A DNA stretch of 64,000 nt from assembly GCF_012935715.1 (NCBI RefSeq), contig NZ_CP052860.1, forward strand, positions 7,006,001 to 7,070,000, read 5' to 3'. The DNA comes from Pseudomonas sp. ADAK13. Lineage in GTDB: Bacteria; Pseudomonadota; Gammaproteobacteria; Pseudomonadales; Pseudomonadaceae. The notes beneath the pieces were generated by a model. It was not told the DNA's origin and searched no databases. It was given only the letters and a program-made list of their open reading frames with translations. Of this stretch, positions 6,682 through 15,136 are shown in pieces; positions within the stretch are counted from its first letter, which is position 1; each line of letters starts with the position of its first letter. Made by a program: the position numbers and the translations under genes.

Positions 6682-8816
6682 GAGGCAGACGCCAGGGAAG
6701 TGACGGAAGCCGCAGCAGGTGCACGGCGGTTGGAGATATCGGTGAGGCTGATCGTCACCAGCGCTTGCAGGTTGTATTCAGTGGCCAGCTCGCGAAACGA
6801 CAACACCGCCAGCTCCAGTTCGCCGCGCAGCACCAGGCGACGCAGGCTGCGGCGCAATTCCGGGTGCACCAGCAATACCGCACTGTTGGCCTCGGTGGTT
6901 TTGTCGCAGGCCTGGCGCAGTTGGGCGAGCAAGGCGCGGTTGACCTCTTCTGGGATCACTTCGCGGCTGGGTTCCTGGCGACGCAGGGACGCACGCAACT
7001 GGTCTTCCAGACCGGGCGCCAATACCAACGCGCCAATTACCCGATTGCGGTCGGCGTACTGGTGGCTGATCTGCCGCGCCAACGCAGCGCGCAGGTGTTC
7101 GGCCAGGCGGCCGGCATCGGTTTCCCGGGCGCCCCACTCCACCATGGCTTCGAGCAAGGCCCGTTGATTGCGGATCGACACGCCTTCACCCACCAGCAAG
7201 CGCAGGGTTTCGGCCACCCGCTGCAACGGCACCAGGCGCAAGGCTTCCTTGACCAGTTCGCCGTACGTGGCTTCGGTGCGTTCGAGCAGCAGGCGGGTTT
7301 CCTGGATCCCCAAAAAGTCTGCAGCGTAGCGGCGCAGGCTGCGTTCCAGCACGCCGCGCAGCACTTCGTCCGGCAGCAGGAAGCCGATGCCGGCGTTGCG
7401 CAGCACGTCTTCGTGCTGGCGTTCGATCCAGTGCGCAGCGCGGCCGTTGAGCGGTGAATCGGCGTGCAGCGTGGTGATGTCCAACAGTTGCACGTGCACC
7501 GGATCGTCCTGCAACAGCAGGCAGTTGACCGGCATCTCGCCTTCACTCACCGGCACACCTTCCAGGGACACCCGGAAGCTGCCCGGCGTGGCCTTGGCGT
7601 CCATGTGCACGCCCGGCACCGGCACGTCGACGCCGAGGTCGCTGCGGATGTCGTGACACAGCGCTTCAATGCGCTGCGTCAGCAACTGGCGTGGCGCGCT
7701 GAGGGCCAGGGCGCTGCCGAGGGTCAGCAGCACGCGGGTGTCGGGCGCCACGCCGTAGTCCTGCTCGGCTTGCACTTCGACCACCGGCTCCAGTGTTTCG
7801 ATCAGGGCTTCAGGCTCTACCTGATGTTCACGGGTATGTCGGCGGTACATCACGAACGCCGCGCCGCCGAATACCAGCGACAACCCGAGGAACACCCAGG
7901 TCGGAAAGCCCGGGATCACACTGACGCCGACCATGATCAATGCGGTCAAACCGAGGGCCCGGTAGCTGGCGCCCAGCTGCTTGAGAATCTCGCTGCCGAG
8001 GTCGCCCGCCTCGCCGTCGCTGTTGACCCGCGTGACCACGGTACCCGCCGCCACGGAGATCAACAGCGCCGGGATCTGCGCGATCAAACCGTCACCCACG
8101 GTCAGCAGCGAATAGGTGTGCACCGCCGCGCCGAAGGCCATGTCGCGCTCGATCATGCCGATCAGCATGCCGCCCAACAGGTTGACCGCGAGGATCACCA
8201 ACCCGGCAATCGCATCGCCTTTGACGAACTTCATCGCCCCGTCCATCGCGCCGAACATCTGGCTTTCACGCTCCAGGCGCGAACGCCGGCGGCGGGCTTC
8301 GGCCTGGTCGATATCGCCGTTGCGCAGGTCGTTGTCGATGCTCATCTGTTTGCCGGGCATCGCATCCAGGGTGAAGCGCGCCGCCACTTCCGCGACCCGC
8401 TCGGCACCCTTGGTGATCACCACAAACTGCGCCACGGTGATGATCAGGAACACCACCATGCCCACCACCACCTGGCCGGCGATCACGAAGTCACCGAAGG
8501 CCTTGACGATATGCCCGGCGTCGCCGTGCAACAGAATCAAGCGGGTGGTGGTGATGGACAGCGACAGGCGAAACAGGGTGCTGAGCAGAATCAGCGGCGG
8601 CAGCGCCGAGAATTCCACCGAGTGGCCGATGTAGAAGGCGACGATCAGGATCAGGATGCTCAGGGCGATGTTCAGGCCGATCAGCATGTCCACCAGGTAG
8701 GTGGGCAGCGGGATGATCATCATCACGATCGCCATCAGCATGAACGCGACGATGATCACGTCGGTGCGCTGGGCGGCCATGCGCGCGATGCCGTTCAGGC
8801 GATTGAGCAGGTTCAT
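6678..8816 (-). CDS. sctV: T3SS export-gate protein SctV (RhcV/HrcV)
   Basis: The 712-residue member of the FlhA/SctV family is of normal length. The N-terminal ~330 residues carry the membrane helices (ALSILILIVAFYIG, GQVVVGMVVFLIITVAQFVV) and the FHIPEP-family loop (VAEVAARFTLDAMPGKQMSI, DGAMKFVKGDAIAGL). The C-terminal half is the cytoplasmic ring domain that receives chaperone-substrate complexes. Start MNLLNRLNGIARMAAQ is taken because the upstream codons overlap the TPR gene. Coupled by a 4-base overlap to the preceding sctY-like gene. Confidence 0.97.
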   Translation of the reverse strand: MNLLNRLNGIARMAAQRTDVIIVAFMLMAIVMMIIPLPTYLVDMLIGLNIALSILILIVAFYIGHSVEFSALPPLILLSTLFRLSLSITTTRLILLHGDAGHIVKAFGDFVIAGQVVVGMVVFLIITVAQFVVITKGAERVAEVAARFTLDAMPGKQMSIDNDLRNGDIDQAEARRRRSRLERESQMFGAMDGAMKFVKGDAIAGLVILAVNLLGGMLIGMIERDMAFGAAVHTYSLLTVGDGLIAQIPALLISVAAGTVVTRVNSDGEAGDLGSEILKQLGASYRALGLTALIMVGVSVIPGFPTWVFLGLSLVFGGAAFVMYRRHTREHQVEPEALIETLEPVVEVQAEQDYGVAPDTRVLLTLGSALALSAPRQLLTQRIEALCHDIRSDLGVDVPVPGVHMDAKATPGSFRVSLEGVPVSEGEMPVNCLLLQDDPVHVQLLDITTLHADSPLNGRAAHWIERQHEDVLRNAGIGFLLPDEVLRGVLERSLRRYAADFLGIQETRLLLERTEATYGELVKEALRLVPLQRVAETLRLLVGEGVSIRNQRALLEAMVEWGARETDAGRLAEHLRAALARQISHQYADRNRVIGALVLAPGLEDQLRASLRRQEPSREVIPEEVNRALLAQLRQACDKTTEANSAVLLVHPELRRSLRRLVLRGELELAVLSFRELATEYNLQALVTISLTDISNRRAPAAASVTSLASAS

Positions 8817-9148
8817 GGCGCCACTCTCCGTGCAGCCAGGTAGCGTTTGAAGCACTGGCGCGCTTCGTCCTTGCGTTCGCCGTACCACAGCGCGCGGGCG
8901 CGCAGCAGCAACAGGCTGGCGGACTCGCCTTCCAGCGCCACCAGGCGGTCCAGGGCCGACAGTGCGCGGGTGGCGTCACCGCTGTCGGTGAACGCCAGCA
9001 CCAGCGAGCGCAGCAGCAGGCCGTCGTTGGGCGCCACGCTCACGGCAATCAGCAGCATCACCAGGGCGCGCTGGGACTGGCCGTTGCGCCGGTACAGCTC
9101 GCCGATGCCCTTGAGCAATTGCACCGCGTCGTCGTTATCCCGGGGCAT
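8813..9148 (-). CDS. Small TPR protein upstream of SctV, SctY-like
   Basis: The 111-aa soluble protein is made of TPR-like helix pairs (LLKGIGELYRRNGQSQRAL, ATRALSALDRLVALEGES, ALWYGERKDEARQCFKRYL). In Ysc-type systems a ~114-aa TPR protein, YscY (SctY), is encoded just before the SctV gene and binds both YscX and SctV. Length, fold and position all fit. Rhizobial loci carry a TPR gene (y4yS) near rhcV, so that is the alternative relation. Start and stop overlap both neighbours by 1-4 bases. Confidence 0.7.
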   Translation of the reverse strand: MPRDNDDAVQLLKGIGELYRRNGQSQRALVMLLIAVSVAPNDGLLLRSLVLAFTDSGDATRALSALDRLVALEGESASLLLLRARALWYGERKDEARQCFKRYLAARRVAP

Positions 9149-9504
9149 CAGGCCTGGACCTCCGAGCGCTGTTGTTCGAGGGTGCGGCGCATCTCGATTT
9201 CCTCGCTGATCAAGTCGTGGGCCAGTGCCTTGATTTCCGGCTCGGCGTCGAGGTTCGGCAACAGGTGCTGCATCACGTGTTCCAGCAGCTCCAGGGAACG
9301 GGCGCTGCCAAACAGCAGCGAGTCGACACCGGCAGCGCTGGTGAGCTCTTCCAGGTCGCTGCGCAGGGAGCGCCGGGACTGGACCTTGCGGGTTTTCAGC
9401 ACCGCTTCAAAAGCAGTGGCCTGGCGCGAGTTGACCGGGCGAATCGCCTCGACCGGCGCGCTGCGCACCTCACTGGGAATCAACGGACGGGGTTCGACTT
9501 TCAT
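9148..9504 (-). CDS. SctX-like T3SS protein candidate
   Basis: The 118-aa protein has a proline-rich, apparently disordered N-terminus (MKVEPRPLIPSEVRSAPVEA) and a helical C-terminal half (LLEHVMQHLLPNLDAEPEIK). YscX (SctX) is ~122 aa, has a similarly flexible start with C-terminal helices, and is encoded immediately before YscY and SctV. The call therefore rests on size, architecture and the X-Y-V gene order, not on a recognised motif. It is otherwise a hypothetical protein of the sctD-sctC2 operon. Confidence 0.5.
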   Translation of the reverse strand: MKVEPRPLIPSEVRSAPVEAIRPVNSRQATAFEAVLKTRKVQSRRSLRSDLEELTSAAGVDSLLFGSARSLELLEHVMQHLLPNLDAEPEIKALAHDLISEEIEMRRTLEQQRSEVQA

Positions 9505-9532
9505 CCCGGGGCCTTAGCTGAAAAAAGCAGCG

Positions 9533-10426
9533 TCATAGGGTGAAGGTGAAGCGTTCTTCGCCACGGGCGAGGATCACCTGATTGTTCTCGATGCGTTCCA
9601 GCACCCAGTTGTCTGCCAGGGCCGCGCCGGGGTACAGGCGCTTGCCGCTGTCGTTGATCACATAGGGATTGGCGCCGAACCACACCGCTTGAAAGCGCAC
9701 CCGTGGCCGGGCTGCATCCGCGCGCACCGCGACCCGCGGGTTGAGCACGATCTGCTGGCCGTAACGCTGGTCGAACGCTTGTTGCAGGGCGACCCACTGG
9801 GGCTTTTGCGCCCGCTCGAAGGAGCCGGTGGCGTTGAGTTGGTCGTCGATGTCGTTGACCTTGACGGCGTCCAGGTGGGCGGCCTGCAATTGCCCTTCGA
9901 ACCAGGCCTTGGCTTCGGCGCGAGAAGGCTTGGCCGCAGCTTTTTCGGCGACCGGCCTTGCGGTTTGCGCTTGAGGCGGATAGTTGCGAAAAGCCAGGGC
10001 GCCGGCGCACACAAACAGCAAGGCCGTGGCGATGATCCAGGGCGTGAAGGTACGCGTCATCGCAGGCGGTTTTTCAGCGCTGCCCGGCAGCGCCAGGCTC
10101 ACACCCGCCGTGCCGATGCGCAGTTGCAGCGGCAGCCGCGCGCGATGGCCGCTGCCTTGGGGAATGCGGGTATCACCGGCAGTGCCAGTGATCAGTACCT
10201 CGCCGCCGAGGGCTTCAACGGCCACCTGGGCACCGTCAAAACGCAGGCGCAGGTGCAACTCGGCGATCCCGGGATCGCTGAGCTGAAGGTCGGCGGCCAG
10301 TGCGGCGCCAAGGGTGTAGACCGGCTGGTCGAGCATCAGGGAACTGCCCTGGTGCAAACCGTGGGTCACAAGCAGGGTCGGCGCGCCGTTCACGGCGGGC
10401 AGGCCCAGGGAAATCAAGGCTGTCAT
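9533..10426 (-). CDS. sctD: T3SS inner-membrane ring protein SctD (HrpQ/YscD-like)
   Basis: The 297-residue protein has a cytoplasmic FHA-like domain at ~15-115 (YTLGAALAADLQLSDPGI, LRLRFDGAQVAVEALGG). One membrane helix lies at ~129-147 (WIIATALLFVCAGALAF). A periplasmic domain follows, ending EERFTFTL, with a BON-like pattern. SctD pairs with SctJ to build the inner ring. The periplasmic part is short compared with Ysc-type SctD. Start MTALISLGLPAV is preferred, with a G-rich ribosome site ~10 bases upstream; the frame opens 14 codons earlier. Confidence 0.87.
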   Translation of the reverse strand: MTALISLGLPAVNGAPTLLVTHGLHQGSSLMLDQPVYTLGAALAADLQLSDPGIAELHLRLRFDGAQVAVEALGGEVLITGTAGDTRIPQGSGHRARLPLQLRIGTAGVSLALPGSAEKPPAMTRTFTPWIIATALLFVCAGALAFRNYPPQAQTARPVAEKAAAKPSRAEAKAWFEGQLQAAHLDAVKVNDIDDQLNATGSFERAQKPQWVALQQAFDQRYGQQIVLNPRVAVRADAARPRVRFQAVWFGANPYVINDSGKRLYPGAALADNWVLERIENNQVILARGEERFTFTL

Positions 10427-10517
10427 GGTTGGGTTTGCCCCCTTGAGAATCACAGGCCGCAACGGCACCTGTGCCGATCAACAACGGTGCAACGGGGTGA
10501 AGCAGGACGAGGCAGGT

Positions 10518-10545
10518 ATGCGGGCAGCGCCGGCGCTGCCCGCAT
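10518..10545. terminator. Perfect 28-bp palindrome between small gene and sctD
   Basis: ATGCGGGCAGCGCC is followed at once by its exact reverse complement GGCGCTGCCCGCAT. It starts seven bases past the stop of the 53-aa gene and ends ~90 bases before the sctD start. There is no T-run, so it may be a partial terminator or an mRNA-stabilising hairpin that lets the first gene be expressed far more than the rest of the operon. Confidence 0.6.
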
Positions 10546-10551
10546 GGCGAA

Positions 10552-10713
10552 TCAGTTCTGCGGACGCTGTTTGGTGGCGTCGAGCTCTGCTTTTTTCGCG
10601 GTGCTGATCTCGGTGATCTTGGCCGACTTCTCAATGGCCATGTTGAAAGTTGCTTCCATCTTCGCGATAGCGTCGTCGGCGCCGCCTGCACTTACTGGTG
10701 GAGTAGTAGCCAT
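10552..10713 (-). CDS. 53-aa first gene of sctD operon, candidate needle/pilus subunit (SctF/NopA-like)
   Basis: The small Ala/Thr/Lys-rich helical protein starts MATTPPVSAGGADDAIAKME and ends TKQRPQN, with no signal peptide. An ideal AAGGAG lies seven bases before the ATG. It is the first gene of the operon and is followed by a strong hairpin, which is how abundantly made filament subunits such as HrpA are often arranged. No firm sequence match to SctF is evident to me, and needle proteins are usually ~60-85 aa, so the function is inferred. It is too short for most gene callers but clearly looks translated. Confidence 0.6.
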   Translation of the reverse strand: MATTPPVSAGGADDAIAKMEATFNMAIEKSAKITEISTAKKAELDATKQRPQN

Positions 10714-11276
10714 GTTCAATCTCCTTGCATCGATAGGGAAGTTAAGCGGTATGCAAACCGAACCGAACTCCCCGCGTCAGACAGTGAGTTAGCAATGCAG
10801 CCGTCGGTTTGCATGGGAACCATACTACTCACGAATAAAACGCCTTCGCTGTGAAAGCTTGTGAAACGTTGACGGCACGCGCTGTGAAAAATCCGGCTCA
10901 ACGTGCCGTTGAGCAAATCTCATCGCCACGCCGGCGTGGAACTTTTATTGAAAAACCGATACACGCCAAAACCCAATGATTACGGGGCTTTCGCCATCTA
11001 AAATGAATATTCTTGAACACTTCGATGCCGCCAGATTCCACGCAAAACCGTTGATCGCCCATTATTATTCGGAAAATAAGCCGACAACTTCACACTTTTA
11101 ACTAATAGCCATTTGCCCAACTTCGCAGATATTGCCATTTGTAACAAAACCGACTTGATCATCGCGTTTGATAGCTCGGCGCGGGCCTGCTCAATAACAC
11201 TTCGCAACTTTCGCCCGCCCAAGTTAGTGCACTTGCACTAAATATCGACTTATATAAAACAACTTCCAGGTGATCT
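10714..11276. promoter_or_regulatory. AT-rich divergent intergenic region of the T3SS
   Basis: This 563-bp stretch separates the minus-strand sctD operon from the plus-strand translocator gene and is visibly richer in A+T than the rest of the window. It must hold both promoters. A direct repeat of GCCATTTG occurs at 11108 and 11134, 26 bp apart; winged-helix regulators often bind direct repeats, so it could be a target of the regulator at 14568. I found no convincing hrp box (GGAACC-N15/16-CCAC) on either strand. The short open frames inside it lack support. Confidence 0.55.
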
Positions 11277-14200
11277 ATGACTGCGATCCCGAATGGCCTT
11301 GATCCTGCCGATAACAAGGGCCCGGATGGCTCCCGGAGCACGTTTGAAAAAGCCCTGTTCACCGCTGTCGACAAGCCGGTATTCGACCCCTCGAAAATCC
11401 GTGGTCCGTCCATCCCGCTGCCTTATCAGAACGTCCAGGCACCGGTGAACAACAGCATCACCTACACCCCGCTGGGCAGCGACAAGCCGGTGACCCTCAA
11501 GCAGATCGACAACCCCAGGCTGTTTGAGCAATTGGTCAACCAGTACAACACCCAGCAAAGCGATGCGACCCTTGAAAAGAACCTGGCCGACAGCAAAAGC
11601 GCCGGCTACAAGGAAGCCGACGCCAGCACCGTGGCGCCGGGGCTGGACAACTACAAGGCGATTGGCAGCACCACCGAATTGGGTCCGGGGCTGATCCGCT
11701 ACGAGACCAGCGCCGGCGACAAAATCGTGGTCAGCCAGAAGGAGACGCCTGCGCTGTTTGCCCAGGTCAGCGGCGACTCGGCCAAGCTGTTCGCGATCAA
11801 CGCCAGCCAGGCCGATGGCTACCGCCTGGCCGGCCCCACCGAAACCATGGACCCGGCGGCGAACATCGGCCCGCCCGAAGAGGTCGGGCCAGGCTTGATT
11901 CGCTACACCACCGCCTCCGGCGACAAGGTGATCGTGTCCCAGGACATCACCCCGGCGCTGTACGACCAGGTGGCCAAACTGTATGCCGGCAGCACCGGTG
12001 CAGCCGGCGCCTCGGACACCTCCTGGATCGACACCTCGTCGTTCGGCGTGTCGGGCGCCAAGGACTGGGACACCATCACCGGCAACACCAGCGGCACGCC
12101 GACCAAGGAAGAACTGGACCTGAACCGCCCCAAGGCGGCTGCCCAATTGCTCTCGCAAAACTGGGACGCCTGGGGCCTGCACGGCGCGCCGATCGACTTC
12201 GCCAACCCGCCCACCACCCTGCCGCCGGAAGCCCAGGCCGTGCTCAAGTACGTGGCCAGCAGCCCGAGCCTGATGGCCGCGCTGGACACCGGCGGGCGCG
12301 GCAAGGCCGACAACGTCATTACCCATTCGGATGTCGACCACTTCATCGACAACGCCGGCAAGGACCTCGGCGCCGCGTCGAAATCCTATGGCAGTTTCCT
12401 CGGCAGCCACCCGGGCGACCTGGCCAAGGCCAACGCCAAGTCGGCGGCGATCCTGATGGCCAACGAGAGCCTGGCCGCCGGCGCCGGTTCGGCGATGCGC
12501 CCCGGTGACGCCAACCAGCGCAGCAATGACGGCATGCTGCGCAGCGACAACCTCGCAGCGTTGGGCAGCGATTCGGCCCTGAGCACCGAGCTGACCGGCG
12601 CGGCGGCGATGTGGTCGAAACCCGGGATGTTCCACGCCCTGGAAACAGGCGGCGACAACCCGGCCACCGGCAAGTCGGACGGCATCGGCACTCGCGACAA
12701 CATCGGCGCCTGGCTGGAAAAACAGGCGCCGAAAACCGACAGCGACACCCTGACCTTCCTCGACGGCGCCGCCACCCGTGACGCCGTGGCCGGTGTCGAC
12801 ACCTCGGGCCTGACCGCCGACATCCTGGCCAACCCGCAGAACTACAGCGGCGAACAAAAAGCCGCGGTGCTGGTGCAATTGACCGATGCACAAACCCGCC
12901 TGCTGGTGAGCGATTACGTGCCCCACGCCGGCCTGATGGACAAGTACACCTCGCCCAACTACGGCCTCAACCCCAACGAAGACAAGATCAAGGCACAGCT
13001 GCAAAGCGGCATCGAAACCCTCTCGGCCGACCCGGATGTGCAAGGCTTCCTGCAAAACAATCGCGGCCCGGCCCTGGCCGACATCGTCGACAGCAACCCG
13101 ACGATGAAAGTCGCGATGCAGAACTACTACACCAACGATATCGAGACCGGCAAAAACCTCACCGACAACCTGAATGCCAAGGACCAGAACGGCAAGCAGA
13201 TCGACATGGGCATGGGCCTGCAAAACGCCGCCAACGATACGACCATCGCCAACCTGGCGCTGGGGGGCAACGGCCATGTGGACCTGACCGGCATCGCGGA
13301 CAAGGCCGGGCAAAGCGACAACATCCAGCAGTACTACAAGAACGAATTGGTGACCGGCAAAGCCTTCACCGACGCGGTGGCCGGCGGCATGGACCCGACC
13401 GTGGCGGCCAGCAGCTTCGCCGCCAGCACCGCCTCGGCCCAGGCCTTCCTTGGCGACAAAGCCTCGGCGGATGACGCGGCCACCTTGCAGGTGAACTTCA
13501 ACGAAGCCCTCGGCGATGCGCTGCTTGGTGGCGCGACCACCGACACCCTGAACATCACCCTGGGGGACGGCAAGGGCAACTTCGACGAAGCCAAGGTGAC
13601 CGCCGCGATCAACGACGCCCAGCAGAAAGACCCCGAGATGTTCGTCACCTCCGACGGCGGCAAGATCGACCCGGCGCAGGTGGTGTCGATGCTGCGTTCG
13701 GTGTGGGACATCGGGCGCCAGGGCGACAAAATTGCCGACGCGCTGCCCAAGGCCATCGAAGGCATGAAGTTCGGCGACGTCAGCCCGGCGTTCAAGCAAG
13801 GCCTGTTGCACATCGGCAGTGCGGTGCTGATGAGCGGCGTGCTGATGGCGCGTTCGGCCAGCGGCAGCAACACGCCGGTGGCGGACGCCAACCGGGTGTC
13901 CGCCGGGCTGCAATTTGCCGGGCTGTTAATGGAAGGCGGCACCAAGTACGCCAAGGAAGCAGGCTACGGCATCACCTGGGTCAACCGTCCGGACGGCGGC
14001 ACCATTGGGGATTTCCCCGGCAAGGTGCCGGTGGGCAAGGGTCCGCTCAGCCCGCAGCAAATCGCCAACCTCGGCGCGGCCGGCAAGATCATCGGCTCGG
14101 CGGGCGGGATCATCGGCGGCGTGATCGGGGTGATTGGCGGTGTCGACTCGTTGAAAAAAGGGGATTACCTGACCGGCAGTTTCTCCGTCGCCACCGGCGT

Positions 14201-14495
14201 GCTCGGCACGGGTGCGGCGGTGGCCGGCCTGGTGGAAGCCGGCGCCGGGTTATACGGCGCCACGGAAATCGGTGCGGTGGCCGGGACCATCAGCGGCATC
14301 CTCGGCGGCGCCACGGCTATTCTCGGCGGCATCGGCAGCGCCTTCCTGCCCTTCGCCCTGGCCGACGCCCATGGCAAGGCGCAGGACGCGTTCTACGGCC
14401 AGCTGGCGCCAGTGCTCAAGCAATACGGCTTGACCGGCGGCCCGACAGAACCCGGTGACTATCCGGAAGACCCGATCCCGGCGATCAACACCTGA
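11277..14495 (+). CDS. HrpF/NopX (NolX)-like type III translocator, oversized
   Basis: The 1072-aa secreted-type protein lacks a Sec signal. Three related ~27-residue repeats lie near 61-89, 140-167 and 208-236 (form: IRY-x-T-x-x-GDK-x-x-VSQ-x-x-TPAL), echoing the N-terminal repeats of Xanthomonas HrpF. The C-terminal ~140 residues hold Gly/Ala-rich hydrophobic segments (IIGGVIGVIGG, GVLGTGAAVAGLVEAGAG, ISGILGGATAILGG) and a tail with LKQYGL, as in the NolX family. Such proteins are the translocon component that inserts in the host membrane. HrpF is ~800 aa and NopX ~600 aa, so this one is long. It stands alone, divergent from the apparatus genes. Confidence 0.75.
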   Translation: MTAIPNGLDPADNKGPDGSRSTFEKALFTAVDKPVFDPSKIRGPSIPLPYQNVQAPVNNSITYTPLGSDKPVTLKQIDNPRLFEQLVNQYNTQQSDATLEKNLADSKSAGYKEADASTVAPGLDNYKAIGSTTELGPGLIRYETSAGDKIVVSQKETPALFAQVSGDSAKLFAINASQADGYRLAGPTETMDPAANIGPPEEVGPGLIRYTTASGDKVIVSQDITPALYDQVAKLYAGSTGAAGASDTSWIDTSSFGVSGAKDWDTITGNTSGTPTKEELDLNRPKAAAQLLSQNWDAWGLHGAPIDFANPPTTLPPEAQAVLKYVASSPSLMAALDTGGRGKADNVITHSDVDHFIDNAGKDLGAASKSYGSFLGSHPGDLAKANAKSAAILMANESLAAGAGSAMRPGDANQRSNDGMLRSDNLAALGSDSALSTELTGAAAMWSKPGMFHALETGGDNPATGKSDGIGTRDNIGAWLEKQAPKTDSDTLTFLDGAATRDAVAGVDTSGLTADILANPQNYSGEQKAAVLVQLTDAQTRLLVSDYVPHAGLMDKYTSPNYGLNPNEDKIKAQLQSGIETLSADPDVQGFLQNNRGPALADIVDSNPTMKVAMQNYYTNDIETGKNLTDNLNAKDQNGKQIDMGMGLQNAANDTTIANLALGGNGHVDLTGIADKAGQSDNIQQYYKNELVTGKAFTDAVAGGMDPTVAASSFAASTASAQAFLGDKASADDAATLQVNFNEALGDALLGGATTDTLNITLGDGKGNFDEAKVTAAINDAQQKDPEMFVTSDGGKIDPAQVVSMLRSVWDIGRQGDKIADALPKAIEGMKFGDVSPAFKQGLLHIGSAVLMSGVLMARSASGSNTPVADANRVSAGLQFAGLLMEGGTKYAKEAGYGITWVNRPDGGTIGDFPGKVPVGKGPLSPQQIANLGAAGKIIGSAGGIIGGVIGVIGGVDSLKKGDYLTGSFSVATGVLGTGAAVAGLVEAGAGLYGATEIGAVAGTISGILGGATAILGGIGSAFLPFALADAHGKAQDAFYGQLAPVLKQYGLTGGPTEPGDYPEDPIPAINT

Positions 14496-14505
14496 CCCTC
14501 CCTTG

Positions 14506-14538
14506 CAGCCCTGCGCGAAAGGGAGCCGCGCGGGGCTG
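14506..14538 (+). terminator. Hairpin after translocator gene
   Basis: CAGCCCTGCGCG and CGCGCGGGGCTG form a 12-bp stem with one mismatch, ten bases after the stop codon. There is no strong T-run, so read-through to the regulator 30 bases on is likely. Confidence 0.5.
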
Positions 14539-14567
14539 TGTCTTGAACACGCACAAAGGTTAATCAC

Positions 14568-15020
14568 ATGACGTATTCACAACGCAGCCACCTTGAAGAC
14601 AGCGCTTTTGAAATTCACTTTGGTCCTTATCGACTGCTGCCCAGACGTCATCTGCTGCTGAAAAACGGTGAACCGGTAAGCCTGGGCAACCGCGCCCTGA
14701 CCTTGCTGATCGCCCTCGCCTCGCGGCCTGGAGAACTGCTGGAAAAAACCCAGTTGCTGGACATCGCCTGGCCACGGCTGGTGGTGGAGGAATGCAACCT
14801 GCGGGCGCAGATCAAGGCGATCCGCCGGGCGTTGGGGGACGATGACTCGGTCTATATCGCGACGGCGACGGGCCAGGGTTATCGGTTTGTCGCACCGACG
14901 TGGGTGGAGCGCGAGGCGCTGAAAAAACCGGTGGTGCTGGGGGTTTATAGCTGTCGCCGCTGTGTGGGCGGTGAGGTGAAGCCGGTGCACAGCGTGCGGC
15001 AGGAAAGGCTTAACAGCTGA
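14568..15020 (+). CDS. Winged-helix (OmpR/HilA-type) transcriptional regulator
   Basis: The 150-aa protein consists essentially of one OmpR/PhoB-type DNA-binding domain at ~18-108 ([48 protein letters not shown]). It has no receiver domain in front, so it is not a response regulator. HilA-like regulators of this shape activate T3SS genes in enterics. Located 72 bp downstream of the translocator gene, it is the only regulator in the visible part of the cluster, and control of the T3SS is an inference from position. Its short C-terminal extension has a Cys pair (CRRC). Confidence 0.8.
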   Translation: MTYSQRSHLEDSAFEIHFGPYRLLPRRHLLLKNGEPVSLGNRALTLLIALASRPGELLEKTQLLDIAWPRLVVEECNLRAQIKAIRRALGDDDSVYIATATGQGYRFVAPTWVEREALKKPVVLGVYSCRRCVGGEVKPVHSVRQERLNS

Positions 15021-15032
15021 GCCGTGATGATT

Positions 15033-15067
15033 ATTCCGTTGGAAAAATATGTTTTTTCCAGCGGAAT
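15033..15067. terminator. Terminator closing the T3SS region
   Basis: ATTCCGTTGGAAAAA and TTTTTCCAGCGGAAT flank a short loop, giving a 15-bp stem with a G-T pair and A/T runs on both sides. It lies just after the regulator stop and would insulate sodC. Confidence 0.75.
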
Positions 15068-15136
15068 TATTTGGCCGGGCTGGTCGTTGTGTTTCCCGAG
15101 ACTGCTCACTTTTATCAACTTTTCGGGAAACTTCTC

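Noticed and set aside
10800..10850. HrpL-type hrp box near GGAACC at 10815
   Set aside because: GGAACC is present but the second element CCAC is missing at the proper distance and the orientation points to the translocator gene over 400 bp away.
10716..11222. Two short minus-strand frames in the T3SS intergenic region (66 and 74 codons)
   Set aside because: No ribosome sites, atypical composition for this genome and location in an AT-rich promoter region.
11250..13913. 887-residue open frame antisense to the translocator gene
   Set aside because: Shadow frame from high-GC third positions; composition is Gly/Val/His/Arg-rich with no domain, while the plus strand encodes a coherent protein.
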